The notes below the pieces were generated by a model. It was not told the DNA's origin. It worked only from the letters and a program-made list of their open reading frames with translations, and did not search any database. From Sphingobacteruim zhuxiongii (GTDB taxonomy: Bacteria; Bacteroidota; Bacteroidia; Sphingobacteriales; Sphingobacteriaceae): 64,000 nucleotides of DNA. How positions within the stretch are numbered: position 1 is the first letter of the stretch; every line of letters begins with the position of its first letter. Positions 1 through 10,100 of the stretch are shown here, piece after piece. A program made the translations under genes and the position numbers. The stretch spans positions 2,046,001-2,110,000 of the forward strand of contig NZ_CP045652.1 of the NCBI RefSeq assembly GCF_009557615.1, read 5' to 3'.

Positions 1-17
1 ATCAACCCAAAACCCCT

Positions 18-59
18 AGGCTTTCAAGGTCATATCGATGACCTTCGAAAGCCTTTTTT
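18..59 (+). terminator. Rho-independent terminator of an upstream gene
   Basis: A 16-bp stem with one bulged C (arms 18-33 and 38-54) closes on a 4-base loop and is followed by six T. This is a strong intrinsic terminator for rightward transcription entering from outside the window; the gene it serves is not visible here. Confidence 0.85.
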
Positions 60-60
60 C

Positions 61-272
61 AGCGATGTAAGTTTGGCTTTGAAAAGCGATATAAAGAGTG
101 GACAGAAAAGCTTTCTAGATGGATTGATTTTTTTTGCTGAATAGGAGTTTTGCGAGCACTGAAAGATTAGAAATACTTAAACCTTTTGTCTTATCAAAAG
201 TTCAGAATAGTAGTGATTAATACAATTTTACATAGTTGTTGATAGACTAAGTATTAATGCTGATTTTGGGCT
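61..272. other. Non-coding stretch between terminator and phospholipase leader
   Basis: No open reading frame with coding character was seen. The stretch is AT-rich and should hold the promoter of the phospholipase C gene; no convincing Bacteroidota -33/-7 pair could be pinned. It could also hold a short RNA, because it is bounded by a terminator on the left and a terminator-like hairpin on the right. Confidence 0.4.
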
Positions 273-314
273 ATTCTGGTGGGGAGTTTCTCCCCATCAG
301 AATTTTATATTTTT
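273..314 (+). promoter_or_regulatory. Terminator-like leader hairpin before phospholipase C
   Basis: Arms 273-286 and 290-303 pair over 14 bp with a single G-T wobble around a TTT loop, and the 3' arm runs straight into a T-rich tract (about 304-314). The hairpin ends 18 nt before the ATG of the phospholipase gene. It is either an attenuator in that gene's leader, a structure that modulates ribosome access, or the terminator of a short upstream RNA. The structure is seen directly; its role is inferred. Confidence 0.6.
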
Positions 315-321
315 AAACCAT

Positions 322-2790
322 ATGGATACTAGAAGAGAATTTTTGAAAAAAGCAGGGATGTTAGCTGGTGCGACGGCAGCATCTCCATTTATTCCGGAAT
401 CTATTCAGCGGGCATTAGCAATTCAAGCGGCTCCTGGTACGACTTTCCTAGACGCGGAACATATTGTTTTTCTAATGCAAGAGAATCGTTCTTTCGATCA
501 TAGTCTCGGTACACTAAAAGGCGTTCGTGGATTTAATGATCCGCGTATTCTCAAGTCGGAAGGTATTCCTATATGGTATCAAAAAAATAATGAGGGGCGA
601 TATTTTACACCCTTTCATCTGGATATAGAAAAGACGAAAGCCACCTGGATGGGATCCTTGCCGCATGGATGGGCGGATATGGTGGAAGCTCGTAATAACG
701 GAAAGATGAACTATTGGCTGGAGGCTAAGAAGGCAGGAAATGCGAGTTACAAGCATATGCCCTTGACCTTAGGTTATTACAGCCGACAGGATTTGCCGTT
801 TTATTATGCTTTTGCAGACGCCTTTACGGTATGTGATCAGCATTTTTGCTCCTCCCTTACGGGTACAAGTCCAAATAGATCGTACTTCTGGACAGGGACC
901 GTTCGTGAAAACCCAAAAGATGGAAACTCTAAAGCACACTTAGAGAATCATCATATGGTGCATAAAGACTTAGGCTGGACGACTTTTCCTGAACGATTGC
1001 AGGCTGCAGGGATCCCTTGGAAAGTTTATCAGAATGAGATTGGTTTAAATGTGGGTATGACACAACAGGAAGTCGATTGGTTGGGGAATTTTAGAGATAA
1101 CAATTTAGAATTCCATAAACAGTATCATATCAAGTGCCATCCTAACTATCAGCGTTATGCGAAAAGTAAAGTAGCAGAGTTAGAGAAAATTGTTGCTAAC
1201 AATAAAGAGCAATCTAAAGATACTGATGCGAAGCTCTTAACTTATCTGCAGGAATTGAAGGGTGATCTTGTCAATTTTTCAGAAGATAAATTCCATGCTT
1301 TAAGTCAGCAGGAGCAAGAAATACATAGACGAGCCTTTACCACGAATGTCAATGATCCGGATTATCATCAATTGAAGACTATTGAGTTTATGGAAGATGG
1401 CGTGCAGCGTAAAGTTCAAGTGCCTAAAGGTGATCTATTTTACCAGTTTAGAAAAGACGTTGATAATAATGAACTGCCGATGGTTTCCTGGTTGGTTGCG
1501 CCGAGTCGCTTTTCCGACCATCCCGGTGCGCCATGGTTTGGCGCATGGTATGTTTCTGAGACACTCGATATTCTGACGAAAAACCCAGAGGTATGGAAGA
1601 AAACCATCTTTGTACTAACCTACGATGAGAATGATGGTTACTATGATCATATACCACCATTTGTGCCGGCATTGCATACTCGTCCAGAAACAGGGGCTGT
1701 TCCTTCTGGAATGCGAACCGATAATGAGTTTGTCACGCAACAGCAAGAGCAAATCCGTAGTGGAAAGCCGGAAAGCCGTATAGATTCACCTATTGGCCTA
1801 GGCTATCGTGTACCTTTAGTGGTTGCATCGCCATGGAGTAAAGGTGGGTTTGTTAATTCAGAGGTCTTCGATTTGACGTCCAGTATTCAGTTTGTTGAGT
1901 ATTTTGTCGACAAGAAATTAGGGAAAGATGTCAAAGAAGCAAATATCAGTGATTGGCGTCGCTTAGTATGTGGCAATATGACTTCCATATTCCGCAAAGC
2001 TGAAGATAATACTCGCCCTGCAATTGATTTCGTATCTCGCGATCAACATGTGGAGCGAATCTATAAGGCGCGTGAACAAGCATTGCCGTCAGGATTTCAG
2101 GAAGCTTCCAATGAGACCCTGAATCGATTAAGAAAAGCGCCTTTATCGAGCTTAGGTTTTGAACTTGTCGAAAAGGGAACCAAGCCTGCTTGTGCCATTC
2201 CTTATGATATTGATGTGAACTTAAAGTTAGATCCTGAAAAAGCGCGCATTCAGTTAATCTTTGAAATTGCGGGAGACTTGGCGTCTACTAAGGAGATTGG
2301 TGTACCATTTATCGTAAAGTGTCCGATAGCTTATGGTGATAGTCGGGAGATTGATCGCGTTTGGAACTTCGCTGTTCGGCCGAAGGAAAAGATTATCTAT
2401 AATTGGCCTATTAAAGACTTTGTAGGCGACTTGTTTTCGTTAGAGGTTCATGGTCCAAATGGATTCTTCCGCTTGTTCCAAGCTGCTAAAAACAGTGTAA
2501 TTCCGGTTGTACGTTTTAATGCCCATAGTTTGCATCAGCGTGTGGAATTTGAATTCGGAAAGGAAGCCAAAGATTACCGTGTTAAGGATGCTTATCAAGA
2601 ACTCGGCACGCGTTTAAAAACTAAGAAAGGGCGTTCCTTAACTTGGGATATTACAAAATCAAGTAATTGGTATGATCTTGAAATACATGATCTACAAGAC
2701 CAGCATATCTTATTTAAATATGCGGGGCATCAAGAGAATGGACAATCCAGTATTTCCGACCCATTGATGGGCGGGCTAATACAGGTTTAA
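322..2790 (+). CDS. Phosphocholine-type phospholipase C (Tat-exported)
   Basis: Secreted phosphoesterase of the bacterial phospholipase C/acid phosphatase family, expected to hydrolyse phosphatidylcholine or sphingomyelin head groups outside the cytoplasm. A twin-arginine signal is visible (TRREFLKKAG, residues 3-12), followed by a hydrophobic stretch. The family metal/catalytic motif ENRSFDH lies at residues 54-60 and a second conserved acidic cluster (TYDENDGYYDHI) at about 433-444. The C-terminal ~220 residues match the position of the two small beta domains (DUF756) usual in this family. Length (822 aa) is normal for the phosphocholine-specific branch. It stands alone, with its stop overlapping that of a convergent gene by two bases. 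Family assignment is firm; the exact lipid substrate is not. Confidence 0.92.
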   Translation: MDTRREFLKKAGMLAGATAASPFIPESIQRALAIQAAPGTTFLDAEHIVFLMQENRSFDHSLGTLKGVRGFNDPRILKSEGIPIWYQKNNEGRYFTPFHLDIEKTKATWMGSLPHGWADMVEARNNGKMNYWLEAKKAGNASYKHMPLTLGYYSRQDLPFYYAFADAFTVCDQHFCSSLTGTSPNRSYFWTGTVRENPKDGNSKAHLENHHMVHKDLGWTTFPERLQAAGIPWKVYQNEIGLNVGMTQQEVDWLGNFRDNNLEFHKQYHIKCHPNYQRYAKSKVAELEKIVANNKEQSKDTDAKLLTYLQELKGDLVNFSEDKFHALSQQEQEIHRRAFTTNVNDPDYHQLKTIEFMEDGVQRKVQVPKGDLFYQFRKDVDNNELPMVSWLVAPSRFSDHPGAPWFGAWYVSETLDILTKNPEVWKKTIFVLTYDENDGYYDHIPPFVPALHTRPETGAVPSGMRTDNEFVTQQQEQIRSGKPESRIDSPIGLGYRVPLVVASPWSKGGFVNSEVFDLTSSIQFVEYFVDKKLGKDVKEANISDWRRLVCGNMTSIFRKAEDNTRPAIDFVSRDQHVERIYKAREQALPSGFQEASNETLNRLRKAPLSSLGFELVEKGTKPACAIPYDIDVNLKLDPEKARIQLIFEIAGDLASTKEIGVPFIVKCPIAYGDSREIDRVWNFAVRPKEKIIYNWPIKDFVGDLFSLEVHGPNGFFRLFQAAKNSVIPVVRFNAHSLHQRVEFEFGKEAKDYRVKDAYQELGTRLKTKKGRSLTWDITKSSNWYDLEIHDLQDQHILFKYAGHQENGQSSISDPLMGGLIQV

Positions 2791-3938
2791 CGTTTGGTCG
2801 GCTGCTTAGCGTTGAAGATTTGTTCGAGGGTCATTTTCAAGTTTTCAGCGCGTAGGTTTCTTGCAATGATTTTTCCATCAGGGTCAAGAAGGAAGTTGTC
2901 TGGAACACCGTTCAGATTAAATAATCTGTATAATTCGCTATTTAGATCTCCAGGAGAACAGGTGTTTGTCCATATCAAGGATTCTTCTTGGCTAGCTTTT
3001 TTCCACTCCTCGACAGATTCATCAATCGATACGCCGAGAATATCAAATGCCTGCATGTGATGAGTTTTGTAGAGTTCGCGAAGGAACGGAAATTCTTTGC
3101 GGCACGGAGCACACCAGCTTGCCCAGAAATCTACTAGAACATATTTTCCTCTAAAGTCGGATAGCTTAACCTGTTTTCCATTAATATCCGTGACTTCGAA
3201 GTCTGGAAGTGTTTTTCCAATTCCAAGGTTTGGAAGAATTTTTAATTGTTTATCGATGAATTTTCCGGTCGGACTTTGCTGAAGAGCAGGGGACAAGCTA
3301 GCATACTGTGCTGTGATTTTCGCTAGATTATCTTTGCCTTTTAATCTAGATTGAAGGAGATAAAGGCTAATAAAGTTGTTAGGATGCTCCTCAATAAATT
3401 TGTCATCTAAGCTATCCAAAATTCTTGAGCGTTCGCCAGCATTTATTATTCTTTGTGTTGCTTTTTCGTAGTCGTTTATTGCCTGCTCACGCTCTTCCTT
3501 TCGCAAGAATTCGGATTCATTGAGCTTTGCTCCCTGAGCACTATATTGATATGGATTTATATAAAGGTTATTTTTCGACCCTTCTAACCAGTTGCGATGT
3601 CCACGAAAATCAATAAGCTCTCCAGGTTGAACCCATAGCGTATAAACGAGTTGTGTCGGAACAATTTGTGGATTGAAATTGTTTAAAATGACAAAGTTGA
3701 GTCGGGTAGGCTCTTTAATCTTTGCAGTATATGTGAATTCGCTACGTTCATCGAGTTTGATACTATCCCAAACTTCAATCTTATTCTCCGAATAAAAGAT
3801 AGGGTATTGGACATTAGGGATCGTATCAATTTTACCCTTAATGATAAATGATTTAGCTTCTTGTCCTTGGGTAACCTGAGTGCCAAAAATAAAAGATAAG
3901 GAGATTAGAAAAGGAAGGATAACAGTAATTTTCATCAT
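2787..3938 (-). CDS. TlpA-family thiol:disulfide oxidoreductase with DUF4369-like N-terminus
   Basis: Periplasmic thioredoxin-fold protein, probably a reductase of protein disulfides. A signal peptide (residues 1-25) precedes a DUF4369-like beta domain (about 30-130), a helical linker and a C-terminal TlpA/AhpC-TSA domain (about 240-378) with the redox motif WCAPC near residue 275. Total length of 383 aa is typical for this Bacteroidota architecture. Two ATG codons are adjacent at the start; the first is used here. The gene is convergent with the phospholipase gene and the two stop codons overlap by two bases. The domain call is firm, the physiological partner unknown. Confidence 0.88.
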   Translation of the reverse strand: MMKITVILPFLISLSFIFGTQVTQGQEAKSFIIKGKIDTIPNVQYPIFYSENKIEVWDSIKLDERSEFTYTAKIKEPTRLNFVILNNFNPQIVPTQLVYTLWVQPGELIDFRGHRNWLEGSKNNLYINPYQYSAQGAKLNESEFLRKEEREQAINDYEKATQRIINAGERSRILDSLDDKFIEEHPNNFISLYLLQSRLKGKDNLAKITAQYASLSPALQQSPTGKFIDKQLKILPNLGIGKTLPDFEVTDINGKQVKLSDFRGKYVLVDFWASWCAPCRKEFPFLRELYKTHHMQAFDILGVSIDESVEEWKKASQEESLIWTNTCSPGDLNSELYRLFNLNGVPDNFLLDPDGKIIARNLRAENLKMTLEQIFNAKQPTKR

Positions 3939-4131
3939 ACCAAGTTCAAATAGTTATTTAACTATGCAATCTGGAACGCAAAAGGAAATTGGCTCAATAT
4001 CCTTATGCTGTGCAAAAGCAAACTCTCAGATAGGCATAAGTTCAGTTCATCTAATATAAACAATAATCTGCTAGCATACTGTCAACACGAGTATTATACC
4101 CTTGACTCTACCTATAGATTTTATTCCATAA

Positions 4132-4161
4132 AAAAAAGCCAAGGTTTACACCTCAGCTTTC
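4132..4161 (-). terminator. Probable terminator of the dehydrogenase gene
   Basis: Read on the minus strand, an interrupted stem (AAGC and AGG pairing with CCT and GCTT across a TG/TG internal loop) is followed by eight T. It lies about 23 bp past the stop of the leftward dehydrogenase gene, so it probably ends that transcript. Confidence 0.55.
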
Positions 4162-4183
4162 GAACTCATATATCTACGCTTGA

Positions 4184-5098
4184 TTAAAATGTCAATACCA
4201 ATTTACCTTTATTATGTCCTTCTAATATTTTAGCATAGGCGTCGGCCGCTTTTTCAAAAGGATAAGTTGAATCAATTGCCCAGTTGAATTTGCCAGCAGC
4301 AATGCCATCCACTACAAACTGTAAGTTTTTCGGGTTTCTTTTTACCCAAAAAGGCTGTACGCGTTTGGATGAACTTGGTTTTCCAGCAATACTGCCGATA
4401 ATACCGTTCGGTTTTACAAGGGCTAAAGATACTTCTGTTGCCTGATCGTTACCTGCCATATCGATAGATGCATCGAAAGCAGTTGGATGTACTTCCTGAA
4501 GACGTGCTTGTAATCCATCTCCGTATTGTACGGCTTTTGCACCTAGGGAGTTTAAATAATCTAAGTTTGTAGCTGATGCTGTTCCTACGACCTCAATACC
4601 GCGCTCAGCTGCCAATTGTACGAGAATAGAACCTACACCACCTGAAGCGCCGTGAATCAATAAAGACTTGATGTCGCCGATTTCATCTAAGATGGTCATC
4701 GCTGTCTGCGCAACGCCGGCAATAGATCCTGCAACTTCCCAAGTGATATTATCAGGACGACGTACCAAATTGCCAATTGGCACATCAATAACTGTCGCAT
4801 GGGTAAAGGCTGCACCAGAACCCAAAACAGCATCACCCACTTTAAAACCATAAGGATTGTTTGCTATTTCAATAATTTCACCTGCGAATTCAGTACCGAA
4901 TGTTTGCGGCAATCCGCCATGTTTAAATTCACCGGTCATGCGTCTCGCATCGATTGGGTTGATACCCGCAGCTTTTACTCGGATGCGCGCGGTATCTTGC
5001 GCTAGTTGATCAAATTTGAAATCTTGAAACTGTAAGACGTCAGATGTCCCGTAGCTATTTGCAAAAAGTATTGTCGAGGTATTGTTGTTATTTTCCAT
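4184..5098 (-). CDS. NADP-dependent zinc-type alcohol dehydrogenase/quinone oxidoreductase family
   Basis: Medium-chain dehydrogenase/reductase of the quinone-oxidoreductase branch. The N-terminal GroES-like fold contains AAGINPIDARRMTGEF and a GTEFAGEI stretch; the nucleotide-binding Rossmann motif GASGGVGS sits near residue 145. The cysteine zinc ligands of classical alcohol dehydrogenases are not evident, as expected for this branch. The ATG at 5098 (protein beginning MENNNN) was chosen over an in-frame ATG 12 codons upstream because the family's first strand begins soon after it and the extra residues look like leader sequence. Length is 304 aa. It is monocistronic. Direct repeats at 5163-5189 may be its operator. 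Substrate is unknown. Confidence 0.85.
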   Translation of the reverse strand: MENNNNTSTILFANSYGTSDVLQFQDFKFDQLAQDTARIRVKAAGINPIDARRMTGEFKHGGLPQTFGTEFAGEIIEIANNPYGFKVGDAVLGSGAAFTHATVIDVPIGNLVRRPDNITWEVAGSIAGVAQTAMTILDEIGDIKSLLIHGASGGVGSILVQLAAERGIEVVGTASATNLDYLNSLGAKAVQYGDGLQARLQEVHPTAFDASIDMAGNDQATEVSLALVKPNGIIGSIAGKPSSSKRVQPFWVKRNPKNLQFVVDGIAAGKFNWAIDSTYPFEKAADAYAKILEGHNKGKLVLTF

Positions 5099-5162
5099 GT
5101 TCTCTTGTTTAAGTATACAAAGGTAAATGGACATTTTTTGTTTTAGGCATGACTTACTTTTG

Positions 5163-5189
5163 GGTAACTAGTTTCATGTAGGTAACTAG
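5163..5189. promoter_or_regulatory. Direct repeat GGTAACTAG, possible operator
   Basis: GGTAACTAG occurs at 5163-5171 and again at 5181-5189, an 18-bp spacing that puts both copies on nearly the same DNA face. The pair is about 65 bp upstream of the leftward dehydrogenase start and 120 bp upstream of the rightward sigma factor. A dimeric repressor of the HxlR/MarR type would fit, but no such gene is in the window. Confidence 0.4.
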
Positions 5190-5308
5190 CGTGGAGTTGA
5201 CTTTAGTTTGCTATTTCTCCTTATCGGCTTATCTGCACATTCAAAAATAATACGTAATATTGATGTCGAATAACCTAATGTAAATACGTTTAAGACCTAA
5301 ATGATTCG

Positions 5309-5887
5309 ATGGAAGCATCGCAGAACGATAAGCTACTGATTCAAGAAATACAAAACGGAAACTCTGAGGCATTTGCTGTTGTATATGAGCGATACGCCGA
5401 TCGGGTCTATGCACTTGCATTGTCTTTTTTGAAAGATGAGGGATGGAGTGAAGACTTATTGCAGGAAGTATTTTGGAAACTATGGGAGCATCGTGAACGA
5501 CTAGATACGCAGGAGAATCTTTGGACTTATTTATTCGTCTTGACGAAGCATCGCGCACTCAATAAGATTCGGGAGATCAAGAATGCCAGGATGAAGATGG
5601 ACCATTTGCTTTTAAAATCGGAGAGCCTCGGCTTAACAGAGCAAGTATCAATTGGACAGAAGGAACTCGTAGCCTGCATTGAACGTGCCAAGGAGTTGAT
5701 GAGCCAGCAGCAGCAATTGGTTTTTGAACTCTGCAAGACGGAAGGTTTAACCTACTCTCAAGCTGGAGAGCGCTTGAATATTGCCCCCAATACCGTGAAA
5801 AACCATATGGTACAATCGCTAAAAGTATTACGTACCTATCTTCATAAATGTGGATATATCACATTTCTTCTTCTATTTTTAAAATAA
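5309..5887 (+). CDS. ECF-type RNA polymerase sigma factor (first CUT locus)
   Basis: Small sigma-70 family factor of 192 aa with only regions 2 and 4. Region 2 is at about residues 18-85 (motif DLLQEVFWKLWEHR for core binding) and region 4 with its helix-turn-helix at about 148-182 (LTYSQAGERLNIAPNTVKNH). It belongs to the Bacteroidota group of ECF factors that control SusC/SusD genes. It is followed 64 bp later by its FecR anti-sigma factor and then by an STN-containing SusC, the standard order for trans-envelope signalling. The start ATG at 5309 gives the normal family length. Confidence 0.93.
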   Translation: MEASQNDKLLIQEIQNGNSEAFAVVYERYADRVYALALSFLKDEGWSEDLLQEVFWKLWEHRERLDTQENLWTYLFVLTKHRALNKIREIKNARMKMDHLLLKSESLGLTEQVSIGQKELVACIERAKELMSQQQQLVFELCKTEGLTYSQAGERLNIAPNTVKNHMVQSLKVLRTYLHKCGYITFLLLFLK

Positions 5888-5951
5888 TTTAAAATACCAC
5901 TAGTCCGACTGTGTCTTTGCTGTGTTCTTAAAATAAGATAACACTTAAATT

Positions 5952-7121
5952 ATGAACCATCAAAGTCTCAAGAATCAACTCTTGCGATATCTCCATAATG
6001 AATTGCAGGCGGATGAGATTACGCATTTGTTTCAAGAATTAGAACAGCTTACTGCTTCCGAGATCGCGGAACTAATCGACGAGGAGTCCGTACGTTCTAT
6101 CTTTCTAGCAGATCATCTTCAAGTACATCGTAAAGAGGCTGTCAAAGCTGATTTATTACAACGTATGGCGCAGGAACAAACAGATAGTAGTCCTCTACTT
6201 TCGCGTTCTCGCTTCAAATGGTCATGGATTGCTGCTGCGGCTGTATTGATTGCGGCATCTTTTTCAGGCTACCTATGGTATACACAAGATAAATCGGAGG
6301 GAAGGGGCGTCGAACAAATGGCGTTACAACAAGATATCTCCTTAAATGAACAACCTCCAGAAGTACGCTTCGCCGATGGAAGGGTTCTCGCATTAGATAC
6401 CAATAAGCAATATTCACAAGAGGCAATTACATTCTCAATGAATGCCGACGGCTTGGTTAATTACCATGGAAGTGATAAACAGCATCATGAAGAATTGCTG
6501 TTCTCCTCACCAAAAGGACGTATTTCTCAAATTGAGCTTTCCGATGGTACACGTGTTTGGTTAAATAGCGGCAGTTCTATTCGCTTTTCTCCATTCTTTG
6601 CAGGCAATCAGCGGGATGTAAAACTCGATGGTGAAGCCTATTTTGAAGTCAGTAAGAATCCTAAGAAGCCTTTTATAGTCCACTCGAGCTTATCGAAAGT
6701 TAAAGTTCTAGGAACCGCATTCAACGTGTCGAGTTATGCTTCTACGATACATAAAATCACCTTACTACATGGATCGATAGCTTTGGAGACCAAAGCAAAG
6801 TCAATGATTTTGAAACCGGAGACACAAGCAGAAGTTAATGCCAACGGTTCTTTTGCTGTTTCTGCGGCGAATATGGACGAAGTAATGGCTTGGAAAAATG
6901 GCGACTTTGTGTTTAATGAAATTGATTTGAATGGCTTAATGGCTCAATTGAAGAAGTGGTATGATATTGAGGAAGTAATCGTCGAAGGGAAATCAACAGA
7001 TCGATTTACAGGATCATTAACTCGTAGTAAGCAACTTTCTCAGCTGTTGAAGGCTTTGGAAGTGATATCCAACTGCAAATTTAGCATTGTCGAAAGGAGG
7101 GTTTATGTTAAAGTGATCTAG
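5952..7121 (+). CDS. FecR-family anti-sigma factor
   Basis: Inner-membrane regulator that holds the neighbouring ECF sigma factor inactive until signalled by the outer-membrane SusC. A cytoplasmic N-terminal helical segment (1-85) is followed by one membrane segment (91-110), a periplasmic FecR domain (about 180-280; SDGTRVWLNSGSSIRF is the diagnostic stretch) and a C-terminal DUF4974-like domain (about 315-385) that is expected to contact the STN domain of SusC. Length of 389 aa is typical. It lies between the sigma factor and susC. Confidence 0.93.
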   Translation: MNHQSLKNQLLRYLHNELQADEITHLFQELEQLTASEIAELIDEESVRSIFLADHLQVHRKEAVKADLLQRMAQEQTDSSPLLSRSRFKWSWIAAAAVLIAASFSGYLWYTQDKSEGRGVEQMALQQDISLNEQPPEVRFADGRVLALDTNKQYSQEAITFSMNADGLVNYHGSDKQHHEELLFSSPKGRISQIELSDGTRVWLNSGSSIRFSPFFAGNQRDVKLDGEAYFEVSKNPKKPFIVHSSLSKVKVLGTAFNVSSYASTIHKITLLHGSIALETKAKSMILKPETQAEVNANGSFAVSAANMDEVMAWKNGDFVFNEIDLNGLMAQLKKWYDIEEVIVEGKSTDRFTGSLTRSKQLSQLLKALEVISNCKFSIVERRVYVKVI

Positions 7122-7185
7122 CACAATGCAGGATAAATTCAAATTAAATGTGACCTAATTATATTGAAAAACTATCAGAACCTAA

Positions 7186-10100
7186 ATGAAAAATACAAAC
7201 TCAAACCATGTGAAATGGGAGGCGATTAAAGCAAGAATTCGTCGGTCCATTTTTATGACGGCCAGTATGGGGGGGCTTTTGCTATTTACCGCATTCTCCT
7301 ACGGTCAGCGGCTTACTTTCTCCTATAAGAATGCAAGTCTAGATCAAGTGTTGAATCATATAAAGAAAAGTACAGGCTACGATTTTTTATATAACTCAAA
7401 CTTGTTATACAATAAGCAGAAGATATCTGTCAATGTAAAAGATGCGGATTTAACGACGGCCTTGAAACGCTGTTTAGATCCCTATCAGTTGACATTCGAA
7501 ATACAGGATAAGACGGTTTTGATTAAACCAGCGATTCAAGCTAATGCTTCAACTGCTCCAACGAGTACTGCGAGATCATCTGTTGGGGCGCAAAGTACAG
7601 TTCAAGGACGAATCGTCGATCCAGTGGGGAAGGCTATCGAAAACGTAACGGTGCGGGTAAAAGGCACGGATACACAGACGAAGACCGATGCACAAGGAAG
7701 ATTTCAGATCAGCATACCGGCAGGAACAAGTCCCATATTAGAGATTTCATCCCTAGGTTTTAATACCGTCGAGCGCACAGTCAACTCGGGTACACTAAAT
7801 TTAACATTAGAGCCTTCAACCGATTCGATTGATGAAGTTGTCGTTGTCGGCTATGGTTCACAGAAGAAGATTCATGTGACGGGCTCGGTTGCGCAGATTA
7901 GCCAAGAAGAATTAACGCGAGCTCCAATGACCAATCTTTCCAATATGCTTACGGGTAAGCTTCCGGGACTGGTATCGCGTCAAAGCTCAGGCTTACCAGG
8001 GAGTGACCAAGCGAATATGGTGATCCGTGGATATGGTACCTTTAACGATTCTTCACCTTTATTATTGGTGGATGGTGTCGAACGCTCATTTAATAATATT
8101 GATCCAAGTGATGTTGAATCGGTAACGATTTTAAAAGACGCTGCTGCCGCTGCGGTATATGGGGTGAAAGCAGCGCATGGGGTGATCCTCGTGAAAACAA
8201 AACGCGGATCAGCAAATGATGATGTCACTATACGCTATAATAATAACTTCGGATTCTCGAATAATACCCGCTTCCCAGAATTCCTCAATGGTGTAGATTA
8301 TGCGAAATGGCATAATAGAGCCAGAGAATTAGATGGGTTAAACGGTTTATACTCTGATGCTGATATTCAGAAGATACAGAACGGCGACCCGGACGGAAAG
8401 TTAGCGAATACCGATTGGTTGGGCTTATTGTTTAAAGATTACGGTCTTAACAAGCAGCATAATATCTCGGCTTTTGGTGGGAATCAGAAAACGCAGTATT
8501 TCATCAGTGCTGGTTTAATGGATCAGAACGGTATTGTCCCTAATGCGACGTTTAAACGTTATAACCTTCGTTCCAATGTGGATGTAAACATTAAGGACCA
8601 AGTTAAGTTGGCCTTGAACGTCGCTGGTCGCAAAGAAGATATGGATCATCCGGGCTTTGCAATCGGTCCGAATGTAGGTTATAATCCGATTACGCAAGCG
8701 ATCCGTGCATTACCTATTATTCCAGAAACCTATAATGGGCTTCCGGCAGCGACTGGATCGGGGGCAAGTACTTGGAATCCTATCCCTGCAGCAAATGCTT
8801 CTGGATTTAATAAAAACGATCGCTATGTTTTCGAGAGTTCCATGAATCTATCATATGCTATTCCTGCAGTTGATGGATTGCAAGTGTCTATATTCGGAAA
8901 TTATGACCATAACTTCACTGAGAATAGAAACTTCTTACAGTCGTATTATGTGAACAAATACAATCCGGCCAATGGTACCTATGCACGCGTTCGTGCGGAT
9001 GGAACCTCCGAATTATCATCCCTGTTTCAAGGTTCATCGAATGGATCACTAATGACTGTTCGCCCAACCTTGCAGTATGATAAAACAATCGACAAGCATA
9101 GCTTTGGGGCTTTATTTCTATATGAATACCGTGTTACCAATGGTTCTAGCTTTCAAGCAAGTCGCCGTGACTTCCTAATCAACGATATTCCAGAGTTAAC
9201 CTTTGCGCAAGAAGATGTTGCAAATTCAATTCGCGGTAGTAGTAATAAGACGAAAATCGCTGGATATGTAGGTCGTTTCAACTATGCCTATACCGATAAA
9301 TACCTAGCAGAATTTGCATTCCGTTACGATGGTTCTTATAAGTTCCATTCCGATAGCCGCTGGGGATTCTTCCCATCGCTATCCTTGGGTTGGGTTGTGT
9401 CCAAAGAAGACTTCTTTAAGTCGGATGTAGTAAATTCTTTAAAATTGAGAGCATCAGCTGGTGAGCTAGGTAAAGATAATTTAAGTGAATTCTTATACAA
9501 AAGCTTCTTTGCCTTCACTACAGAGCCAGTTTATGCCTTCGGAAACGATCCGCTTGGCACCTACGCACTTTATGCAACGAACTCAGTGCCTTCTTTTGAT
9601 TTAACTTGGGAGAAGACCAGAGTGATTAACGCTGGGGCAGAGGCGAGTTTATTTCAAGGCAAGCTGAATGCAGAACTAGACGTATTCTATAAATACACCT
9701 ATGACATCCTACAGGGTATTGCGGGCGTCTACCCGCCATCAATCTCCAATAACTACCGCACGCTCGAGAACTCAGGAGAGGTTTCCGCACGAGGCTTTGA
9801 ATTGGCTCTAACGCATAATCATCAAATCAATGACTTCCGTTATTCCATTAAAGGAAATGTATCCTGGGCGCGAAACAAGGTATTGAAACGCACGCAGTCG
9901 GAAAACATACCTTCTTGGCAGAATATAATTGGCCAACCAATCGGCGGGATCTATGGATTTAATGCAACTGGACTTTACCAGACACAGGAGCAGATTGATA
10001 ACAGACCAACTGGTCCAGGTGGTGTACAACGCTTAGGCGATTTGATGTATGAAGATTATAATGGAGACGGAAAGATAGATACTTACGATCAAGTACGCAT

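Noticed and set aside
5241..5558. A 105-codon leftward open frame over the first sigma factor
   Set aside because: It covers region 2 of a well-supported ECF sigma factor on the opposite strand and has no signal, domain or promoter support.
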